A stretch of 64,000 bases of DNA from Gentiana macrophylla (Eukaryota; Streptophyta; Magnoliopsida; Gentianales; Gentianaceae), in the NCBI GenBank assembly GCA_026214975.1, contig CM047814.1:23414558-23478557 (forward strand). The letters run 5' to 3'. Shown here one piece after another: positions 10,156 to 24,129 of the stretch. The notes under the pieces were generated by a model, which saw nothing but the letters and a program-made list of their open reading frames with translations, ran no database searches and was not told where the DNA came from. The number at the start of each line of letters is the position of its first letter. Within the stretch, counting starts at the first letter, position 1. A program made the position numbers and the translations under genes.

Positions 10156-12206
10156 TGACTAAACCTAACCTTGGAAACGGCGCCGTAAAGTCGACGGACA
10201 TTACCTAGGCTATCTGATCCTAACCGGCGATGTACCGGGTCAAATTGTAGCTCTAGTCCGGTGAGTCAGTCGTATTCCTCGGGGAAAACATGGTAATTCT
10301 TTTAAGTGGGGTTAAACACCAAGAAGCTATTATTAACTCGATCTAAGTCGCAGCTTTTACTTTTCTGGTTAGATTATGTTAGTAGTTAGATTGTTAGAGT
10401 TAGATGTTAGTAAAACAAGAAATAAATACAAATAGATATATAGATATATTTTTGGATCTAGCCAAGAATACTTTCTTGAATCAATATCTTTTAGTAGAAA
10501 TAAATGAGACAGATCTTCCTTTATTCAAGGTGTAAATTATATATGAATCGGTGTACTCTAAAGCTAGACAACTCCTCCTCACACGAAATGCATGAAATTG
10601 TCATATGTCAAATGTCATCACCCAAGGTCCACAATCGCCCCATGCTAATCTTAGTTAGTCCGAACAGTACAGTATATAAATCTACCCCGGATAAAAGAGG
10701 TTATTCCGTTCGTCCACGGCGATGTTATTCAAGAGGCTCCGGTTGTCAAGCGGATCGATCGATTTAACACAAACGGTGTAGTTTCAATTAAACTGTGATT
10801 TTAACATTATTAAGATCTCGAGTACAAATTTCAATAAGATTCATCTTTCCAGACAAATCGCTTCGGGTAGGAAATAGGATTCCGTTAATCGACGGCCATT
10901 TTTACCTCTCGGTTTTTCTATTTTTACTCATATCCTGACTTCTCTGGTCAGTACATCGCCAGGTTATATGTGGTATTCATCATGATTGATTACGTCAATC
11001 CGAATATATTATCAATACGTTGCAAAATAGAAAAAGATTCATTATAATTAGTTTTAATCATGATTACCAGAGTCGATCATTCATTTTACCAAAAGATTAA
11101 CTAATTCAGATTCATATCTTGGCTAGACATATTTTTAGTTTAACATAGTGATAGATATAAATAAACAACAAAAGTAATAACTTGATAAAATTACCCGTTA
11201 AGTGCAAATCAAAGCCGTATTCTCTGAAAATAACAACTTTCTCGGTAATTCTCTCGAGCATTACAACAGTACTACTTTTATTTATAAAAACATATATACA
11301 TACATAGACATATGTATATACGGGCCCAAAGATGAAATAAAACGAGAAAAGAGATGAAGAACCGAGATGAAGAAGAGGGGAATGGAAGAAATGGGAGGAG
11401 GTGGAGAAGAGAGATCTTGGCCAAGAGTGGCCAAGATGGGGCAAGGATTTTTTATGGATATGGGGAGGTATTTATAGGGAGTTGAGGGGAGGTTGTAATG
11501 AGGAGGTGATATTTGAGGAGATATTTTTGGAGAATATGCTAAGTATATGCCAAGTTTGTTACAAGCATGTGGGGAGGTATTGATGAGTTTGTTATGACTC
11601 ATCATCATCATCATTAGTTAGCACATGGAGTAACATGCAACAAGTTGAGCCAAAAATATCCGGTTCGACCCGAGATATCAACTGTTCGGTAAAAAATTCA
11701 TAACTTGAGTTGTAGACCTTCGATTGACGTGATTCAAAATGATTTGGAAAGCTCATTTAAATATCTACAACTTTCATCAAGAACTCTTCCCCAGAAAACG
11801 CATCTAATTCGGGTCAAATTTCCATCGAAAACAGGTTACGGTAGAAGCGCGTAGGAAAAATAATTTGATCCGTTGAACTCGTAAGCTTGTGGCATTTTCT
11901 TCTTTCCCTCAAAATCCATCTTTTAGGCTTCAAAACATGTCGTTACGTGGAATCTTGGTCAATATATAATCCTGCAATGAACCACCAAAATACCAAACGT
12001 AAATCCGACATTTACAATTCCGGTTACTAAACCGGTACAAAAACTAATAAAAACTTATAAAAATACGATAATTTATATAATAACTACTACTTATACATTT
12101 GAATAAAACTTAGTAATTTTGACTTGATTTGATACAATAATGCTCAAAATGGTATCAATATTGGGGTAAAATGTCGTAATAATGATCATAAATTTATCTC
12201 TCATCA
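10156..12206 (-). repeat. 3' LTR of LARD-1
   Basis: Matches 15,274-17,326 in order and nearly base for base. Differences are mostly one- to four-base indels with some substitutions. It ends ...TCTCATCA and is followed by the polypurine tract. Confidence 0.85.
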
Positions 12207-15200
12207 CAACCCCCTACTTAGCTTTTGGTCGTCCTCGAGCAAAACAAGCGATAAAACAAAATGAATGAGAGATAAATTCATGAAGATAGAAGATATAAGG
12301 GACACTAGATAATACAACCATTAGAATTACAACCAGGCTTTAACCTCAATATAAGTGTATAACAGAGTGTGTGTGTGACAAACCTATTCAATTTCCACTA
12401 TCCTCTCTTGAATAAATCAAGCAAAACACACAAATATCCATTCAGATGACCCTCTCTAATGACTTTCCTAGGTATAAGCGATGTGAGTTCCACACAAAGT
12501 TCTTCCGAGTACTTATTAGGATAATCCCTAAAGCATATCATTCAGGTTTATACGGGGATAGTCGAAGATAAGATAGTAAGTTTCAACCACGCTTAAAAAA
12601 AAAAAAATTATTTTTTTTTTTTTTTTTTTTTGATGAACTTAATTTCACATGTGTAGCATATGCCTTCATTCCCAAAGAATAGGGCGTTTCGTGATAACAC
12701 CCTAGCCGGACTACTATCATCAGCGTCGGAGTCAGTAAACCTCATAGTGATATAGGGCGTTTAGTGATAACGCCCTCTGCACTCAAATCATTGGTAGCTA
12801 CAACCGACATAAAGATAGTTCATCTATATATTTTTATTTTATTTTTTTATATTCTTCCTTTCATTCCACTTAACTTATATCCTTTCTATCACATTCAAAC
12901 CTTCGATATTCACAATTACATTTCAAAAGTTAGGTACTAAGTTACCGCAATTATCTATAGAATAACCACTAGGATCTTGAATGGATACTGATTTAAAATT
13001 TTCGTTTCAATATCAAAGGCTTACGTGAAGGAATTCATGTTACACAAATATATTTGGAATTACAATGCACTTACGGTTCACGTTGGTTATACACATCCAA
13101 ATTGATCATTACATTTTCAAATCCATGAAATATATACCTTATACGATTTATTTTAATCAACTAAATAATGCTCGAAAAATCAAAAACTAAGGGATTTATT
13201 GATACAAAATAAACATTAATTCCATTGCTAGACCAACGACTCCACTCCCCTTACGAACTTACATTGTCCTCAATGTAAAGTGAGTGTAAATAAGTTGTTG
13301 GGAAAGCAATGGTGCACTAAAACAAGTCAAAACAAATACTCGGATGATAGTAAAGGGTGGGTGGGTGGGTCAAAGTTATGACCTCCACAATTCCATAGTA
13401 TTTGAACTAATACATGTCATACATTATTTCAAATTTAAAACATACTAGATCATGATATGAAATATGTGACAAAGTATTAACTCGAGTTTTTATACCCAGA
13501 TCCTCAAGGGTTATTTCAAATCGTTCTAACAATCTAAGTCCAAGAAATGATGCATTTGAATTTTTCTTTGATTTCCATCGGATTTTCGGATAACCACCTA
13601 ATCATTCCCTTTTTAATGACATTCAAACATTCATCCTAAGACTTGGTGAAACAAAATGAAAATCAATCCAAGTATTCGCAAAGTATTATCCAAAGTATGA
13701 GTAATTATTATATTTAACATTTTTACGGGCTGCCTCCGGTAGCGCTTTTAGTTAACGTCGTTTGCTCGACCAAAATGATAAGGATTAACTAATATAATAT
13801 ACTAAACAAAGCGGGATACTTCTAACAATTACTCACAAAAGCACGTAACAATTAAGCACATAATCCACTAAAAATAAATGCTTAAGGAGTAAAAAGGAAG
13901 GATAGTACCCGTCATTGACTACATTTATAGTCTATAGCCGACTTTACCGTGCTTCCTTTTTTAAGGCACTTTGGTAGTGGGTCATCCTCACGCACCGCAT
14001 CCTTCTTCAATACCGGTCTCCAACAGAGGTTAGAAAATTCCCACCAATCCAAACGATTCTTGACCTTTTCCTTTGATTTTCGAGCTTTAGGTTTGCGAGC
14101 TTTCACATTATTCTTTGAAGTCATCTTCTTCAATTACTGCGTGTTAGTACAATCCACACAAAAAAAAAACAAAGTGTACACACAAGAACAAGATTCTAGT
14201 GTAATGCATGGATATTTCAATGAATTGTAAGTCTTGAAGACAACGCTCTCATGATTAACTCCCAAACTTCTCCCTTACTAAAATCGTCAAGAAAACATAC
14301 ATACTTTTATCCAACTTCATCTTTGTAATAGGGATAGAATGTATACCTCCTTACCCTTGTCATTAGATGAATATGGTAAAGCTTCCTCGAATGACTGTGT
14401 TTCATCATTCTGTACCTTTTTCTTCAAAATATGCATTGGATATGGTGTTGCCTTATCTGGTTGAATCAAGTGAATTTGGGTTGAGGCGGATAAGGTTCGG
14501 TTTGAATTGGCCCTTTCAAACTTGGTTCCTTCCAACCTGCTTCCAATTCTGATTATTTCTATTTTTATTTTATTTATTAATATTCCCTTGGGCATGATCA
14601 AGCCCTCGTTCAGGTGTTTCATCACTAGTTTCAGTCATTCTCGTATTTCGATTTGAAAATGATACTTGGTCAGGATTTCCCTGACTGATATGACCGCGTT
14701 TACTCTCTACTCTTAACTGCCTTTCGTAAGTGTTTAAATCAGGCCTATAAGGAGTGAGTGGGGCCTTACCACTTCTGGTCATCAACTATCGAAAAATAGA
14801 AAAATAACTTGAAATAGATAAAACCTGAATCAGATGGTGTTTCATTACTGATTTCGGCCGTTTTCATAACTCGATTTGACAATTCTTGTGGAATAGAAAA
14901 TATCGAATAGAAAATAACACGAAATCGATAAAAAAAAAACCACATTTTTTCTCTCGGTAATTACGAGTCCACTCGTATTTACCGAGTGTTTTTTATTTTT
15001 ATTTTTTATAATTGGTATCTTACCAATAGGTAGGTACCAACAAAAATAAACGAACGCGTTTACTTTCTACTATCGAAAATAGAAAATAACTCGAAATTGG
15101 TAGAAGAAGAAAATTGGTAACTAAAAGAAGGTAGATACCAACGGAAAATAAAAAAGAAATGTGATAAGAAGAGTGTTGACTTATCCTCGAGAATTTTGAG

Positions 15201-15273
15201 CTAATACAAGTAGTAACCCTAGACACAAAGAAAGAAATTAGCGACGTTTTCCCCGGCAACGGCGCCAAAATAC
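12207..15273. other. Non-coding interior of LARD-1
   Basis: About 3 kb bounded by the polypurine tract and the primer-binding site. It holds a long A/T tract (about 12,595-12,631). The phrase AGGGCGTTT.GTGATAACGCCCT occurs twice in variant form (12,681 and 12,755). ORFs are short and show no retroelement motif, including the two overlapping ones at 13,912-14,230. Its role, if any, would be as RNA. Confidence 0.65.
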
Positions 15274-17326
15274 TGACAGACCTAAACCTAACCTTGGAAA
15301 CGGCGCCAGAAAGCTGACGGACATTACCTAGGCTATACAGATCCTAACCGGCAGTGTACCGGGTCAAATTGTAGCTCTAGTCTGGTGAGTCAGGTCGTAT
15401 TCCTCAGGGAAAACATGGTAATTCTTTTAAGTGGGGTTAAACACCAAGAAGCTATTATTAACTCGATCTAAGTCGCAGTTTTTACTTTTTCCTGGGTTAG
15501 ATTATGTTAGTAGTTAGATTGTTAGAGTTAGATGTTAGTAAAACAGTAAATAAATACAAATAGATATATAGATATATTTTTGGATCTAGCCAAGAATACT
15601 TTACTGAATCAATATCTTTTAGTAGAAATAAATGAGACAGATCTTCCTTTATTCAAGGTGTAAATTATATATGAATCGGTGTACTCCTAAGCTAGACAAC
15701 TCCTCCTCACACGAGCGTATGAAATTGTCATATGTCAAATGTCATCAGTCCAAGGTCCACAACTGCCCCATGCTAATCTTAGTTAGTCTGAACAGGTACC
15801 GAGTACAAATCTACCCCGGATAAAAGAGGTTATTCCGTTCGTCAGACGGCCGATGTTATTCAAGAGGCTCCGGTTGTCAAGCGGATCGATTTAACACAAA
15901 CGGTGTAGTTTCAATTAAACTGTGATTTTAACATTATTAAGATCTCGAGTACAAATTTCAATAAGATTCATGTTTTCGGACAAATCGCCCCGGTAGGAAA
16001 TAGGATTCCGTTAATCAGACGGCCATTTTTACCCTCCGGTTTTTCTATTTTTACTCATATCCTGACTTCTCTGGTCAGTACATCGCCAGGTTATATGTGG
16101 TATTCATCATGATTGATTACGTCATTCCGAATATATTATCAATACGTTGCAAAATAGAAAAAGATTCATTATAATTAGTTTTAATCATGATTACCAGAGT
16201 CGATCATTCATTTTACCAAAAGATTAACTAATTGATTCATATCTTGGCTAGACATATTTTTAGTTTAACATAGTGATAGATATAAATAAACAACAAAAGT
16301 AATAACTTGATAAAATTACCCGTTAAGTGCAAATCAAAGCCGTATTCTCTGAAAATAACAACTTTCTTGGTAATTCTCTCTGAGCATTACAACAAGATTA
16401 CTTTTATTTATAAAAACATATATACATACATGATATATGTATATACGGGCCCAAAGATGAAATAAAACGAGAAAGAGATGAAGAACCGAGATGAAGAAGA
16501 GGGAATGGAAGAAATGGGAGGAGGTGGAGAAGAGAGATCTGGCCAAGAGTGGCCAAGATGGGGCAAGGATTTTTATGGATATGGGAGGTATTTATAGGGG
16601 AGTTGAGGAGGTTGTAATGAGGGAGGTGATATTTGAGGGAGATATTTTTGGAGAATATGCTAAGTATATGCCAAGTTTGTTACAAGCATGTGGGAGGTAT
16701 TGATGAGTTTGTTATGACTCATCATCATCATCATTAGTTAGCACATGGAGTAACATGCAACAAGTTGAGCCAAAAATATCCGGTTCGACCCGAGATATCA
16801 ACTGTTCGGTAAAAAATTCATAACATGAGTTGTAGACCTCCGATTGACGTGATTCAAAATGCGTTGGAAAACTCATTTAAATATATACAACTTTCATCAA
16901 GAACTCTTCCCCAGAAAACGCATCTAATTCGGGTCAAATTTCCATCGAAAACAGGTTACGGTAGAAGCGCGTAGGAAAAATAATTTGATCCGTTGAACTC
17001 GTAAGCTTGTGGCATTTTCTTCTTTCCCTCAAAATCCATCTTTTAGGCTTCAAAACATGTCGTTACGTGGAATCTTGGTCAATATATAATCCTGCAATGA
17101 ACCACCAAAATACCAAACGTAAATCCGACACGACACTCCGGTTACTAAACCGGTACAAAAACTAATAAAAACTTATAAAAATAATATATAATTTATATAA
17201 TAACTACTACTTATACATTTGAATAAAACTTAGTAATTTTGACTTGATTTGATACAATAATGCTCAAAATGGTATCAATATTGGGGTAAAATGTCGTAAT
17301 AATGATCATAAATTTATCTCTCATCA
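15274..17326 (-). repeat. 5' LTR of LARD-1
   Basis: Partner of 10,156-12,206. The adjoining primer-binding site on its left marks it as the 5' LTR on the minus strand. It begins on the plus strand with TGACAGACC and ends with TCATCA, directly against the LARD-2 LTR. Confidence 0.85.
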
Positions 17327-19105
17327 ATGACGTGGTCAATCAGGTTATAATATACTTGATCACCATAAACCAATACTAGCAAGAGGACTAGGCCCATCGT
17401 AGTATAGCTATAGTGAATCAAGTCGATCCTGAGAGAACCAACTGTGGGTCATTTCATATATAAACAATTAATTATACATGTCAAGGAAATAAAGGTGGTC
17501 TACGACCAACATAAGACAAGAAAAGTAAAGACACGACTCGACACAACGTAATTAACCTCCCCAATTATAGTCTTTATCGTTTGGACCTAGATAATTTATA
17601 TAATAAACTGAACTTATTAACTGTCAATCCGTTTGTATCTATTTTAGATTGGCTACGGGAGTCATCCCCTTTAACTTGACTTAGCACCAGTTAGGTCGCT
17701 AGATCACTGTGCTACATTACGTGACTTCACCTTTTAGGTATCCATCTCATATAACTTGCACGCTTACGACACTAAGGATGCCGATATTAATCGTACACCT
17801 CGTCTAGGCGTACTTCCTAAGCGATTACTCAAGCTCTCGTCCAACTAGCAATTACCAAGTTATAGTCTCATGCTAATCTACGACGTACGTATAATCAGGT
17901 GCTAGAAATCCCCAAATATAAACCTACCTAGATATTGCTGAACGTCCGTGAAGAGCAATTCATAAGCCTACCTAAGAGTTTTATATTGGTATTTCCTTTT
18001 TACACGTTTTAATTAAACTAAGTGAGTAACGTAGCCATAGCCATACCTACTGAGATAATAAATTCTATTAAGTTAACCTAACCATAAAGACGTGGCTATC
18101 TAACGGATGAAAACAGGGCTCGGTCGACCGAATAGGTGGGCTCGGTCGACCGAGTGAACTCATTCGGTCACCCCGAATCAATTTCGTCCCCAGGTTACAT
18201 CCCTGAATATATCTCTCAGCGTTTCATCATCCAGAACAGATTAAACAGTAACTCGTAAAGCATTCATATAAACTAACATAGATACGCATTAATTAAATCA
18301 AGTAGATTCATGAATAGAAACTAAGTAGATGACGTAGGTTATGGGATCCCCATAGACAAGGCTTCGCCACATCCATAACGACATAACCTAGATCTACATC
18401 ATCTAGCTATGAATTAACTAACTCAAACAATAAAGCATAATTGGGGGGAATTAATTACTTAAAAGAAAGAAACAGAAAATAAGAGCTTACATATTTGCAG
18501 CCCTTAAATTGCTGGAAACACCCTCAATAAACTACATTGAATCAATATATGAATAGAGTGATTTTATTGAATGATATTCTAAGGTATGAATTACAATTCT
18601 CGTAGCTGCTTGCTTATATAGAGGTTTTTGCCGACTTAGGGTAGTTCTAGAAGATAAGCACGATATAAGCCGGAAACCGACCCAAACCTAAGGCTCGGTC
18701 AACCGAAGAGCTGCACTCGGTCGACCGAAGCTATAGGCTCGGTCGACCGAACCTAAGTTTGCATGTTTAACACGTTTTCTTCGTCTAGCTTGTTCCCCAC
18801 TGCACGCTTGCATGTTGATCCGATTAATCTTCCACTTAATACTCCGATTTTCTTCCTTCCTTATCTTGAGATAATTGATTGAATGACACTAATCTTCTCG
18901 ATTTGTAATGATCTGTAAAATCAACATTAATCGCACAATAAATCGGCTTTTAATAATGAAAACGGCTAAATACCAAATATCATATTATAATCACTTAACA
19001 TTAAATAATAAATATAAACATGTGATTTAATATGAAATATATATTATTAATCTCGATTTAAGGTCAACGTTGATGACTTTTACGGGTATAATTTGACCGT
19101 CATCA
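17327..19105 (-). repeat. 3' LTR of LARD-2 (main part)
   Basis: Parallels 32,604-34,402. It contains a minus-strand TATA (CTATATAAGC, about 18,611-18,620) and two clusters of the 12-bp palindrome TCGGTCGACCGA at about 18,119-18,160 and 18,690-18,750. It ends ...GACCGTCATCA, followed by the polypurine tract. Confidence 0.85.
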
Positions 19106-20635
19106 ACTACCCCCCACTTAGACTTTGATCGTCCCGAACAAAGCATCAATAAGTCATTTCCCAAGACAACATTTCCCATGGTCAGTCATACTTACGCAAG
19201 AAGCTCAAGTCAACTCATACTAGTCATGCTCATAAGATATCCATTATTCACTACTCACTATGAATCAGTGATGTGTGCATGTGCATTTAGTTTTATATAT
19301 TCGTAGCAAGATTAGAGTTTATGACAACCGTAATCTCAACCTACCAACCTCAAGCATTCATACTTCTCAAGCCTTTAAATTTTTGAAGCACTAGAGCAAT
19401 AAGCAAGAGCGTATCTATAGGGTTTTTGGACTTGGAGACCGAGTACTACTCAAAGCCTCTTAAAGAGTTGAATATTTTTTCATATCTTCATATTTTTCAA
19501 ATACTATCAATCTCAAGGAAGAAAACTTTTTAAAGTATCCCCCTATCTTAGATCAAATATGGCATTGAATATTACCACAAGCGCAAGGCTACTTTGGTAA
19601 TTTACTACAAGCCCAGTGTTTAACGTTTTGCTAAAACACAGGTACGTCTCAAGCTTATTATTCCGCTTTTGTTGGCTAGAAGATAAAAATACATCAGTCA
19701 ATAGATATTGACACTAGGTAGGCATAACCAATCATCTATGCAATGTACACATAATTCTTCAGTTATAATTCGTGCGATAACTCGATTCATTTATTGAGTA
19801 ATTGAATAATAAACAACTACTTTGCAACAACCGGCATGAATATCCTTAAATTAACTTAGCATAAGTATAAAATGATCACGTACTCATGCAACTTGGGTTA
19901 TTTCCTATTAATTCTTTGCTAAAAATTCACAATTCTAAGTGGTACGAGATAAATAATATGGTATTTATTCATTCAATTTTTCAATCATGTACCGTTTCAT
20001 TCAATTTTGAATTATAGCTAAGTCTCCTACCCCCACTTAAACATGGCATTGTCCCCATGACAAAGAAAAGTGAGAATTGAAGAAAAAGACTTAGCTCTGG
20101 AAATGGCTCTCAAGTAGATGCAGAACAGCGGAGGCAACCTCAGCACGTCGTGGAAAGACAGACACATCCTGTATAAGCAAACAAACTCCACAAAATCGTA
20201 AAATATCATGTCAATGGAAGTTATAAAATAATGTGGCGCAATTATTAGGTATAAATACCGAAAAACAGTTTAAGCCACTCTATTTTATACAACCAAAGAC
20301 AAGAGAAACAAAAAAAAGAAAAATACTAAATAGAAGGAAAAAGAAACAACCAACTAAAGATGGTAGTCTTTATCTACAACCTCCACCGCCTAAATATTCT
20401 TAAAACCGGGTGGAGAAGACAAAGATTGACAATCATAACCCCATGTGGGAAAACACGAGGTGGACTGGATTAACCATGTATTCAATCCAGTATAAAAGAG
20501 AAACTTGGTAAGGTATAACAGATTGAATGCGACCGATTGGCTAAAGATAAAATCAAATACTTAGCGCAGAAACTTCTCGCTTGCATTGGATATCAACAAC
20601 TTAGGGAGATGTAGCTACTCCTCGAAATTACTAAT
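19106..20635. other. Interior of LARD-2, 3' portion
   Basis: About 1.5 kb of AT-rich sequence from the polypurine tract to the copia insertion point; CTAAT at 20,631-20,635 is the left copy of the copia target duplication. No coding region is recognisable; the minus ORF at 20,027-20,209 shows no known motif. Confidence 0.6.
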
Positions 20636-22447
20636 TGTTAGGAAATCACTAGTTTAACGCAGCGGAATTTAAAATTTGATTTCCTTTTCTAGATCGTTCT
20701 TCGTTTAATGCAATAAACACGTTAAGTAGTTTGACGGTTATACCTTAGATGATCTACAAGATCGTCGCTTTGACCGCCAACGGAGAGTAGTTCAATCGCG
20801 CAAGCCGTCCACGCGTCCGGCCTCTATCGCTAATCCACACGAACCCTCGCCGGAATCCTCCTTGGATTGCTACCGGAAAAACTCCGGTCGCTAGATCGGA
20901 CCTTTTCTTCCTCACAAACTCACTATGGAGAGCTCTCTATTTTACACAAGAATTATGAACTCTTGCAATTGTGTTGTACAAAAGAGCTTGACACCCACTT
21001 CCTTTTATATAGAGTAAGTGGCGCCCAGTATGTAGTGTGGGAGGAGAAGAAAACCTTTTTCCAATAAAATAAGGAAAATCAATTAGATTGATTTATCTCT
21101 TTAATTATAATATTTTGTCAATATCATATATTGATTATAATTATCTTATTACCATAAATCTATTTTTCCAAAATCAATTAATATCCTATATTAATATTAT
21201 GGCAATATTTATTAATTAAAGTGCACAATCCAAGTGTATCTCATACACTCAAAAGTGGCGCCCTTTAGTCAATAAATTGACTTCCGAATATTCTTTAATT
21301 AATATAATTTATATATAATTAATATCTTGTATTTTATTTATTCATAATAAATAAATACCACCATATTAATTTACCACTATAACCTTTATAGTCTGAGATA
21401 AACTTTCCTTATTTGGTTATCGGCTATAACCGCATTTTAATCCGACTCGATGTTCATATGTGTGTGACCCGATAGGCTTCGAATATGTTGGCCGTAGACA
21501 CAAAGTGCAATTTACCAAAATGCCCTTCATACCCAACGATCACGGATATAGCCTCAGCAACACACCGTGACCCCCAATTATCGGAAGAGTCAAAAGCAAT
21601 GACTACTACCTTTCATGTGAAGCGATTACCGTGTAACTTACAATCCTATCGCTATAATAATATCCATACGATCAGTATCTCGAGTGTCAATACATTGACG
21701 ATCGTATCTTATAATCTGGATATCATGCTCTCTCGGAATAACACATTTACTCCCACTTTGCAAAGATTCTCGAGAGCTAGACATTCCTTATAAGAAGGCC
21801 ATTTCGGATATTCAATCCCAATCATAGGATACGCGATTCCCGGACGACCAATCATGTATACTCCGCGATGCTTCAATATCATACCCAATCACTACCGCAT
21901 GATCGCCCGTGGTTAGGAGAAATCTCAATAGTGTCAAAGCATGACAATCCACACCGTGATGCCATGAAGACTCGGTCAAAAGGATAATTACACAACCGCC
22001 ACATAGTGTGACACTTAATGTAAGTGGGTCACCTAACGTCGCATTCTCTAATACACGCCCACGTCACACCCAAGTGTCCCTACACTTCGATAGACGAGAT
22101 CTATCCCTACCTTCTAAAGATAGAAGACACCCAATACGTGCTAGTCCGATTATACTATCAATGTCCCATTTGATAATATGTAAGACTAGAGACATTTAAG
22201 TACCAACCTTGTTATAGTGATTAGAGATCTCATCAACCATAATCACTATCATGGTTTCTCTATCATGATTGATACTAGGGGCGTTACTATATATATACAA
22301 CAAATAATATGAAGACAAACAATATATAATAACATAAGTGCTTTTATTAATCATAATAAAGTTATTACATGAACCAAATAGATCAGAAATGACCCGACCC
22401 GGTCGGATCCGGTCCAACCCGATTGGGTTTAGGACACCTTTCCAACA
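20636..22447 (-). repeat. 3' LTR of the Angela-like copia element
   Basis: On the plus strand it starts TGTTAGGAAATCAC and ends ...CTTTCCAACA. The promoter-like TATA on the minus strand (TATATAAAAGG, about 21,002-21,012) is followed by a leader rich in AG and GC blocks. It matches 28,332-30,137 in order, with numerous one- to three-base indels concentrated at GG, CG and CAG sites. Confidence 0.9.
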
Positions 22448-22461
22448 ATCTCCCACTTGGC

Positions 22462-23042
22462 CTAAAGCCAATCACCCATATGCCTAAGCCCGTGCAAGTG
22501 AACATGTTTCTCATGCTTAGCTTGAGACAATGCCTTGGTTAACGGATCAGCTATGTTATCATCCGTGTGGACTTTCTCTATCTTTACATCTCCTCTATCT
22601 ACTATCTCTATAATCAAGTGATAGCGCCGTAGCACATGTTTGGACTTCTGATGAGACCTTGGTTCCTTTGACTGAGATATCGCTCCATTATTATCACAGT
22701 ACAGAGGCACTGGACCTTCAATGGAGGGAACCACACCAAGTTCAGTAATGAACTTCTTCATCCAAACTGCTTCCTTTGCCGCCTCCGAGGCTGCTATGTA
22801 TTCGGCTTCCGTTGTAGAGTCCGCGCAGAGTCTCCTCGCTTGGAACTCTTCCACTCATTTGCTCCGCCGTTAAGCGTGAAAACAAATCCAGATTGTGACT
22901 TGAAGTCGTCCTTGTCAGTTTGGAAACTGGCATCTGTGTAACCTCGTAATACTAAATCATCGTTCCCGAAAACCAGGAACATATCCCTAGTACGTCTCAA
23001 GTACTTAAGGATATTTTTGACAAAAATCCAAAGGACCATCAC
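22462..23042 (-). pseudogene. copia RNase H region (degenerate)
   Basis: Two overlapping frames carry a copia RNase H. Upstream is KNILKYLRRTRDMFLVFG with GYTDASFQTDKDD and SQSGFVF. After a frame slip near 22,850 it continues as TTEAEYIAASEAAKEAVWMK, then LYCDNNGAI, KSKHVLRRYH and DNIADPLTKAL. The aspartates of TDASF and the CDN motif, and the glutamate of EAEY, are the expected catalytic positions. It ends just before the polypurine tract. The slip inactivates this copy as sequenced. Confidence 0.85.
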
Positions 23043-24000
23043 CTGGATTGGTGGTACCTACTAGTCATACTAAGAGGGTACGGGACGTCTGGTCTTGTGC
23101 ATAACATGGCATACATGATAGACCCGATTGCCGAGCATAAGGGACTTTACTCATTTGTGCCCTTTCATCCTCTCTGTCTTAGGACTCATTCCTTGGGCGA
23201 GTGGTAGACCCATGTGACATGGGCGGCAATCCTTTCTTGGGCGCTCCATGTCGAATCTCTTCAACATCTTGTCTATGTAGGTGGATTGTGATGACAGACC
23301 AAGCAACCTTTTAGATCTATCTCTATAGATCTTTATTCCCGAATATAGGTTTGCCTCACCCAAGTCCTTCATAGAGAAGTTCTTGGATAACCAAGCTTTG
23401 ACTGATTGTAACATAGGCACATCATTCCCTATGAAGCGATATGTCATCCACATAAAGCACTAGGAACACAATGGCACTCCCACTAACCTTCTTGTAAACA
23501 CACAGGGCTCATCTTCGTTCTTGATGAAATCAAACTGCTTTGATTATCTCATCAAAGCGAAGATTCCAACTCCGAGAAGCTTGCTTTAATCCATAAATGG
23601 ATCTTTGCGGTTTACACACCATCCTGGCGTCATTGGTTGTGAAACCTCAGCCGTGTCATATACACTTCCTCGAGGCGTTCCCCGTTAAGGAAAGTTTGTT
23701 TCACATCCATCTGCCAGATTTACGTAATCATGGTATCTTTGCAATAGCAAGCAAAATTCTAATGGATTTTAACATGGCAACAAAGCGAGAAGGTTTCATC
23801 ATAGTCAACTCCTTGTCTTTGCTTATAACCTTTTGCCACCAACCTAGCCTTGTAGGTGGTCACGTTACCGTCCATGTCGGTCTTTCTCTTAAAGACCCAT
23901 TTACACCCTATGGGAACTATTCCCTCAGCGGATCGACTAATTTCCAAACTTGGTTGTCCTTCATGGATTCCATCTCGTAATTCATGGCTTCAAGCCATTT
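23043..24000 (-). pseudogene. copia reverse transcriptase region (degenerate)
   Basis: Motifs in order on the minus strand: [20 protein letters not shown] and [20 protein letters not shown] near 23,770-23,900, then frame-broken sequence with RT palm remnants. Next is WLSKNFSMKDLGEANLYSGI with LLGLSSQSTYIDKMLKRFDM (23,210-23,410), which follows the catalytic YVDD in intact copies. The YVDD region itself is disrupted (about 23,430-23,470 reads only partly). It links to the integrase upstream and RNase H downstream. Confidence 0.8.
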
Positions 24001-24129
24001 CTCTTTGTCGTGCCTTAACAAAGACCTCCTCATAAGTTCTAGGGTCCTCATCTTCCATGAGAGATACACGCCAAGTGTACCTATCGGGTCCACGGCGTTC
24101 CTGGTGGATCTTCGAGGTGTTATTGTGTC

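Larger units (their letters stand above)
10156..17326 (-). mobile_element. LARD-1: second non-coding LTR element, inserted at the edge of LARD-2
   Basis: LTRs of about 2.05 kb lie at 10,156-12,206 and 15,274-17,326, alike along their whole length. The primer-binding site at 15,251-15,267 (reverse complement TGGCGCCGTTGCCGGGG) and polypurine tract (AAGTAGGGGGTTG beside 12,207) give a minus orientation. A minus-strand TATA (CTATAAATACC, about 11,466-11,476) supports it. ATGAC occurs at 10,155-10,159 and 17,327-17,331 and may be the target duplication, but the left LTR end differs between copies (TGACTAAACC against TGACAGACCTAAACC), so the exact boundary is uncertain. The 3-kb interior has no coding capacity. 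Confidence 0.78.

Noticed and set aside
12595..12631. Poly(A)/poly(T) tract as a retroposon tail
   Set aside because: No target duplication or element body is associated; it is a simple repeat inside LARD-1.
17327..20635. Host gene hidden between the LTRs
   Set aside because: No spliceable coding series or motif was found in any frame; boundaries and primer site explain it as a non-coding LTR element.
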